From: Triglochin maritima
Lineage: Eukaryota > Streptophyta > Magnoliopsida > Alismatales > Juncaginaceae
Length of the DNA stretch: 64,000 nucleotides
Direction: 5' to 3'
Assembly (NCBI GenBank): GCA_963682175.1
Contig: OY821781.1
Location: 39,817,254-39,881,253, forward strand
This document shows, in pieces, positions 57,001 through 64,000 of the stretch (the first letter of the stretch is position 1; each line of letters starts with the position of its first letter). The notes beneath the pieces are model-generated. The model saw only the letters and a program-made list of their open reading frames with translations, did not search any database and had not been told where the DNA came from. A program made the translations under genes and the position numbers.

Positions 57001-60000
57001 CACTTCTTACAGGTTCAAGGACGAGTCACGATCTCAAGTGGCAGCATCTTAAGCTTCGGTCTTAAAGGGTATCCAGTTTCTGAGTTTGAGCTCATATCTG
57101 AAGAGCTTTTAGTCAGCAACTCCTTGATCAGGGTAAAGCCAATCATAATTTCTAAGAAAATTCCTCTCTATGTTTATGTAATCAACTCATCATAGTAGTT
57201 CACCACACATTTGTGCATCTCCATGTGTTCTTGATATTGTTTTGTGCACCTTTTGCTAAAATAAGAATGAAGTGATTGTGATTTTTTGAAATTGATGTTT
57301 GACACTGCTTTGACTAAGTTCAGGTATTTGGGGCTTTAAGAATGTCCACAAAAATGCTTTTGATGTTGAACTCGGCAATTAAAATTGAAGCTGGTCCAGA
57401 TGAGATTGTTGCTACATCTTTGCTTGAGGCTAGTAACTTGTTTATCCTTAAGGTATCTCAATTCCCACAACTTTAATATTTGATATCAGAACAATCAAAT
57501 GGGAACAACCATTTATTTTGTGACATGGTGATAGGGAGCATCAATGATACGTTCAAACTGTAACCTTGGAGTCTACGGTCAAGGTTTGCTGCAATTATCT
57601 GGACCTGGGGATCTTATTGAAGCGCAACGGCTTATCCTTTCCCTTTTTTACAGCATTCATGTAAGTTGTAAGCATTTCTTTCTTTCTTTTCATTCATGAC
57701 TATTGATGATACCTTTAAGCCATGATTTGTAGACAATCCCATGAGTTTTAATTGATAACAATGATACGATTGGATCTTGCAAATAGGTATTCATCATCAC
57801 CTACTTGGAGGCCATTACTACTTTTAAGTTCTTATTGTGCTAAAATAGGAAAATAGGAAAAAACACTGAACCAGTGGTTCAACTGCCAGTTCCAGATTTT
57901 AAACCACCAATTCAACAGAATTCCATTTTTCTACCCTTAACAGGACTGGCCACCCAATCGGTTCCGGTCCTGCTCTCATAACAATGTTTAGAAGAACCGA
58001 TTTCCATTTCTACATTATCTTCCGTCTTTCAATTCAACGGCTTTTCTGTTGACAAAGTTGTTGATTATCTTTATTAGTCAATTTCCTTTATATAAGCTAC
58101 ACAAACTATAATTTTTAAGTTTTTATGATTACCGAATGAACACTTTGCTTAAATAGTCAGGTATAGACTTATATGCTAGTTCTTTTCCTTTTGCTGGTAG
58201 GTGGGACCTGGATCACTTCTGAGTGGCCCACTTCAAGATGTCAGAGGTGATGACATATTAACTTCAAAGTAAGATTTCACCATTTCACTAAAAGTTTGTC
58301 TTCCAAAGAAATCATAATGCACCATGTAAGAAAGTCCACTAACAGGGCACCAAGTCTTTATTGTGAAGAAAGTAATTGTCCCGTAGAATTGATCCATCCA
58401 CCTGAAGATTGCAACCTGAACTCCTCACTGTCTTTTACTCTTCAGGTGATTTTCTGGGCATTGTTGTTTGATTTTTTATCTCTACAATTAAATCATTGAT
58501 GTCATCTTATCTATTTTGTAGATTTGCCGCGTAGAAGATATTCATGTTGAGGGCATCATCAAAGGGAATGTTATCCATTTCCATAGGGCACGATCTGTCA
58601 TTGTTCGATCTTCTGGAACAATCAGTGCATCGGGACTTGGTATGTTTTACGTCCTCTTGCAAGTTGATTGTGGGATACTTTCTTCTTCTCTCTGAAAATT
58701 ATTGCATTGCTGGTTTTGTGATGTTGTGTTGTAATCCAATTTTCATACGTGTATTCAGATTTATATTTTTCTGATAGACAGTTTTATACAAGTATGCAAT
58801 TTCAAGCAGGTTGCAGAGGTGGGATTGGTCAAGGAAAGATAATAGGTAATGGCTTGGGTGGAGGTGGTGGCCATGGTGGCAAAGGAGGAGATGGTGTTTA
58901 CGATGGAAACGTGGTTGAAGGTGGAAATACATATGGAGACGCTTATTTACCTTGTGAACTCGGCAGTGGTAGTGGAAATGATAGTTTTGGTGATTCAACG
59001 GCCGGTGGAGGTGTTATAGGTAGGTTGTAAACGAAAATGGTGGTGCATTTGCTTGTGGCTGCAAAAAAATAAGCACCTACAATTTTAGCATTTGTTATGA
59101 CCACATATGAGAAATAAATCACTGGTAGTAGTAATAGAAGTAATTATATCGTAATTGTGTTTGATGCATAAATTGAGTTCTCATTTTGCTCTTTTTTGTA
59201 TTGTTTCGTTAATGGGACCTTGGACTTCTGTTTATGATTTCTTTGGTTTGCATAGACTTAATTTCACATGTTTGTGCTGTAGATGTGTTTTTTTTTTTGA
59301 GGTTGGTAGTGGGGACTGGGGAGGGTCAAAAAAACATGTTTATATGTTGTTTATAAACATGTTGAGTGATGGAAAAATCTTCTACTAGTTCGTATTGGAA
59401 AACTTTCTCTTCTGAAGAACCACCTTTTCTTACAGTGATGGGTTCACTGGAGCATCCACTCTGGAGTTTGTCTGTTTATGGCTCCATTGAAGCAAATGGA
59501 GAAAGCAATGGATACACTACCCAAATGCTCCCTGATGTGTCTAGAAATAGCTCAGGAGGAGGTATTGGTGGTGGATCTGGAGGAACTATTCTGTTGTTTC
59601 TGCAGTCATTTACTCTTGATGAGACTTCAGTTGTTTCAAGCACTGGGGGACATGGTAGCCCTGTGGGTGGTGGGGGTGGTGGTGGTGGAAGAATTCACTT
59701 TCACTGGTCTTATATTCCAACACGGGATGAATATTTTCCTTTTGCAAATGTAAAAGGGAACCTAACTATAAGGTTTGCTCTTTTGAAGTTAACATTTTTT
59801 CTTTCTTTCTTGTAGTTACGTTTTTTGCAATGAATTGCTCATGCAAAAGCAAATGTATCTCATTATTTTATTTTATTTTATTTTGGAGTTAACTGTATCT
59901 CATACTTAACTGTATCTTATTCCTTTTGAAGTTAACTTCAAGGTTTACCCTTTCATATTTAACTGTATCTCATTATTAAAAAAAAATTCTTCCAAAAATT

Positions 60001-63000
60001 GGCTTGGCTTCCATGCTTCATGTCGACCCAATTGAATTGTGTCAGGGCTATCTCGAATACTTTTACTTTGTTGTCTCCAGGGGCGGGTTGGGACACGGGC
60101 ATGGTTTTCCTGGAGGTGAAGGACATATTACTGCAAAAACATGTCCGAAGGGACTTTTTGGTGTATTCTGCCAGGTAAAGTCTTAATAGAATTGTATGCC
60201 ATTCTCATTGGGTTAAGATATCACACCCCAACTAGTTTGGGATTAAAAGGCTCTGTTATTGTTGTTGTCTCATTGGGTTAAGATAAAACGGAAGAGTTTT
60301 AACCTAGTTATAATAAATTAGCTGTGCCAGCTCTTTTAAATTGAGCTAACACATTGGAAGCCTATTGTGATGTCTATTTGGCGTTTCCTGACTAATTTTT
60401 CCACCTAATTACTGTACTGGTACTACCAAACTCACAGTAACTCAATTATGCAAATTTTATAGAAAAATTGTTGAGTCATGTACTCATGTTAATTGAAAAG
60501 ATATTAATTCGTGCTACAGTATAAAAAGGCAGCATCAGCAATAACCAATAAGTGGGGATAAAGATTATTCATTTTAAATTCATCTTCTTCCAAACCATTG
60601 CAGGAATGCCCTTTGGGCACATTCAAGAATGTCAGCGGTTCTGACAAGTCACTTTGCCTTAGCTGCCCTCCTCATCAGTTTCCTGATCGTGCAATATATA
60701 CCAGTGTTCGAGGTACTTAGCTATCTGCACGCATGCTATTTGTTTAGTTAATCACCTTTGACCTCCTCTTTTCGCCATTGGCTGCCTGAGGATGGCAGCC
60801 TCTTTTTGCCGTTGACTGATAAGGAACACAGCAAGTCTTGGTGAATGACGACTTGCTGGTCTTCTTAAAATTTGTTTCACATTCACATATAAGTGGTATA
60901 GCACATCCCAGGCTTTTACAGACCATTTTTCAGTGTGTCCATGTTTAAGGAAAATATAAGGCATCTCCATTACGGCATTGCCTATTTGATCGGCATTACT
61001 GATGGTATTCAATAAAATAAAGGGCGTTATTTGGGATTTATATAACCACAACAACTGATTCAAAATGTCTTTAGTCTTATTACTTGGTCTTTCTATCTTC
61101 TATTCCTCGTTATAAACATCTGATGCTTCTTATTTATATTGTACATATATGTCTATCTGTACATTTACAAGTTATTTGATGTTTGAGATTAAAATAAAAA
61201 TAGAAGCGAAGTTAGTCTTCTTGAGTTAATGTTGATACTTGAGCTAGTTAACTTAAAAAATAATAATTCATTGACAAATATACAGTGATTTAAAATTCTT
61301 TGAACGTGAAGATGCACCAAATTTCTAAAAGTGGTGTTTATTGCAAGCAGATCTAAAACTGATGGGGTTATATATAGATTTATTAAAATGCCGTATTGTG
61401 ATTGGATGATCCCCCCCCCAATAAATTTTTCATTGGTTTGTAATGTTTTATTACTTTTACTTTTATATGTTTTTTAGATTAGACGAGTTTCCTTTTGTCC
61501 TTTGTAGGACTTGCCACTGCTTAATAATGTTAACAATATCGAATCAATTTATTGGCATTTGTAATTTCTGCAGGAGGTGTGACTGAGACCCCATGTCCTT
61601 ACAAGTGTGTAAATTCCAGATATCATATGCCTCATTGTTATACGACTATAGAGGAGTTGATCTACGCCTTTGGCGGACCATTGATGTTTTGCTGTCTTCT
61701 TATTATTCTCCTCTTCCTAGTCGCTCTGGTTTTGAGTGTTGCAAGGATGAAATTTGTGCATATGGATGACTTGCCTGACCCTGCTTCTACACAGCATGAA
61801 TCTGAAGTTGATCACTCCTTCCCATTTTTGGAATCTTTGAGTGAGGTGTTTAGCAACTTGAAAACATTTTTTCTTTCCCACATAAAAAACTTGTCTTTGT
61901 GTTTATTAGATGAGTTTTTTTAATGTTCATTTGAACATTCCTGAATAGGTATTGGAGACGAATAGAAATGAGGAATCCAAAAGTCATGTACACAGGGTGT
62001 ATTTTTCAGGCCCCAACACCTTCAGTGAGCCTTGGCATCTTTCTCACACCCCTCCTTACCAAATAAGTGCAATTGTGTAAGTTGTGATTTTTGTTTTGTG
62101 CCCTTAGCTGCTCTGATATGTTATCTATTAACAACATTGTCATCATTTACATTACCAAATGACAGGTATGAAGATGCATATAATTTATTTGTCGATGAGT
62201 TTAATAACCTAGCTTCTTATCAGTGGTGGGAGGGTGCCATCTACATTATTTCCTGTATTTTTGCATATCCTTTGGCGTGTTTGTGGCAGCGAACACGCAG
62301 GTCGGAGAAGTATCGGTGTTTACGAAAATTTGTTCACTCTGAATATGATCATTCATGCTTGAGGTCCTGTCGTTCAAGAGCTCTGTATGAAGGACTTAAG
62401 GTTTATATCTTCAGTCTCTTTGCTGTAATCCAGAAAAATTGCTAATTTGAAATCTGTGTGCTTTTGTTTACGGTTTAAAATCCCTGTGTCATAATGGAGA
62501 AACTTCCATACAGAAAAGATCAAAAGGAAACAGTTGCCAAGCTCGTGACTGCAGTGATATTCCTTTTCAGTACATTCTATTTGCTCTAATTGACTAAAAT
62601 TTAAACAAAGAAGTTGATTTTACTTCAAACAATAAAAATACCTACTATTTTAAATTAGAAGAATAAACAACAAATTTCCTATACTAATTTTTTTGTATTT
62701 CCTTCGAATCTATGCAGTAAGTTTTGCCTATATTTCTATCTACTCTGTCCATACCATATACGTCTCCTGAAATGCTTATTTGGTTCATCTATCATAAATG
62801 CAGTTCTCCCTGCTTAAAATTGAGGTTAAGAATAAGGGTTAATAAAATGTTCTCTGTGATTCATGTAGGTAGCTGCCACTACAGATTTCATGGTTGGTTA
62901 TGTAGATTTTTTGCTCGGTGGAGATCAAATGATATCTCATATGCCTCCCCAACTTCATCAAAGGTTTCCTCTATATTCGATCTTTGGAGGTGATGGAAGC

Positions 63001-64000
63001 TACATTTCTCCATTTGCTCTTTGCAGTGATAATGTCCTAACTAGCCTTTTGAGTCAGGTCTATAAACTTGGATTTCTTTGTTCAAATTTGATTGTCTGAA
63101 ATCAATAGATAATTTACTGATATATTTTTTATGTTTACTTTCTAAATTTCAGGCTGTACCACCTACAATATGGTATCGGCTGGTTGATGGTTTGAATGCA
63201 CAATTGCGTTTGGTTCGTTGTGGTCAACTAAACTCAAAGTTTTTACCTGTGATTAACTGGATTGATAGTCATGCCAATCCTGCTTTGGGCGATTTTGGGG
63301 TTGTTATTAGTCTTGCTCGGTTTCCAGCTACTGCATCTGGTTATTTTCAGTTTGGTATCGCAGTTTTTGGTGTTCAACAAGGCTATGAGACTTCAGGATC
63401 TGATACACTTTCCAGGACGTCAGACTTTGAGCAAATCTTGGGGTTAGTTTTGACTACTTTATATAACGCTAACTTGAAAGATATCTGCTATGATTTTGGA
63501 TTTACTTTAATGCTTTATTAAAATGTTTAGTATTGACATTTTAGAATACTAAATCTAGCACTATTCCTTTGAACCTTTTACAACAGTGCAAATGATACTA
63601 CCAAAAGAGAGAGTTCGTCTAGTCACTTGAGCAATTATGCAGTTGCCACTACATGTCAAATATCAAGTATTCAGTTTATTGATACTGATACCCTTTGCTT
63701 GGTGGAGGACAGGAGAGAATTTTATAATCATGTTTCTGTAATGTTACACAACACCAAGCCAATTGGCCACCAGGTATGTTATTAAAATACATTGTTTGGC
63801 TCTATGTGTTATTTTTGGAGATTCATGGATTATATGATTGCCAATGAGATTGTTATTATTATTTCAATTGTTTTCAGGAGCTCATTGGTCTGCTCATGTC
63901 AGTCTTGCTTCTCGGAGACTTTGTTCTGATGATGCTCACTGCGGTCCAGTTATATTCCTTTTCTACGTGGGACGTGGTTTTAACCTTGTTTGTACTTCCT
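54029..64000 (+). CDS. Glycine-rich multi-pass membrane protein, At5g11700/At4g32920-like, 3' end outside window
   Basis: Twenty exons in phase give 1278 residues before the edge: 54029-54702, 56019-56134, 56656-56864, 57013-57132, 57324-57452, 57535-57660, 58201-58268, 58346-58445, 58522-58639, 58810-59019, 59436-59772, 60081-60174, 60604-60712, 61574-61845, 61949-62076, 62166-62400, 62869-63057, 63153-63442, 63587-63773, 63878 onward. A signal peptide (MPFLYLLLLLHLPISS) leads into a large extracellular part with Gly clusters (DFGGGGGGRVWV; GGGGGHGGKGGD; VGGGGGGGGRIHFHWS) and Cys motifs (CPKGLFGVFCQECPLGTF, PCPYKCVNSRYHMPHCYT). A membrane span (FCCLLIILLFLVALVLSVAR, about 840-866) and conserved cytosolic blocks (SFPFLESLSE, EYDHSCLRSCRSRALYEGLK, RFPLYSIFGGDGSYISPF) follow. 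A further span begins in exon 20. Arabidopsis relatives are annotated glycine-rich or ephrin-receptor-like; their function is unknown. Confidence 0.93.
60229..60275 (+). mobile_element. LINE/SINE 3' tail in intron 12 of the glycine-rich gene
   Basis: CCCCAACTAGTTTGGGATTA followed by AAAAGGCTCTGTTATTGTTGTTG is the same 3' end motif as at 17796-17850, here on the plus strand and without a visible LINE body. Confidence 0.55.

Overview
This window is nuclear DNA from a flowering plant, most likely a eudicot. Genes are split into many short exons with GT-AG introns and AT-rich introns. Plastid-type transit peptides, telo-box/TATA promoters and nested plant transposons are present. Six protein-coding genes could be rebuilt exon by exon with all splice phases agreeing and a stop in place. 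A seventh is intronless, and an eighth, very large gene runs off the right edge.

Layout. The left edge (1-179) is the terminus of a DNA transposon whose reading frame leaves the window. A hAT-type MITE (404-870) follows. Next is a two-exon thylakoid DUF1118/RIQ-type gene (minus, 1363-2964). Two related receptor-like cytoplasmic kinase genes of the USP-kinase clan lie head to head: one without a U-box and with an HRE catalytic motif (minus, 4201-8762), and one with USP, kinase and U-box parts (plus, 11115-15859). From 16.4 to 20.5 kb is a remodelled zone. It holds the 3' exons of an unrecognised gene, a 5'-truncated LINE, a probable solo LTR with a striking CGGTCGACCG array, and a broken copy of part of a methyltransferase gene found 5 kb downstream. 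Convergent METTL-type (plus, 20563-24051) and coclaurine N-methyltransferase-like (minus, 24368-27481) genes follow, then lycopene epsilon-cyclase (minus, 29574-34035) and an F-box gene (minus, 36284-37549).

From 37.6 to 53.4 kb the window is mostly mobile DNA. Mutator-like MITEs with long inverted repeats and 8-9 bp target duplications lie here. One element carries two giant GC-rich palindromes. A 4.7-kb LTR insertion (TSD GTCTG) contains a second, 2.0-kb LTR (TSD ACCTC). That insertion splits a tandem array made from the exon 1/intron 1 junction of the last gene. The last gene (plus, 54029 to beyond 64000) is a glycine-rich, cysteine-containing multi-pass membrane protein like Arabidopsis At5g11700. 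A broken copy of parts of it lies just upstream.

The genes do not form one pathway. LCYE (lutein branch) and the RIQ-type protein (grana and LHCII organisation) both bear on light harvesting and photoprotection, but sharing a window is probably chance. The most unexplained signals are (a) paired CGGTCGACCG palindromes about 21-22 bp apart, repeated in three separate LTR-type elements, and (b) nested GGCGTCT...AGACGCC palindromes inside a deleted DNA transposon.
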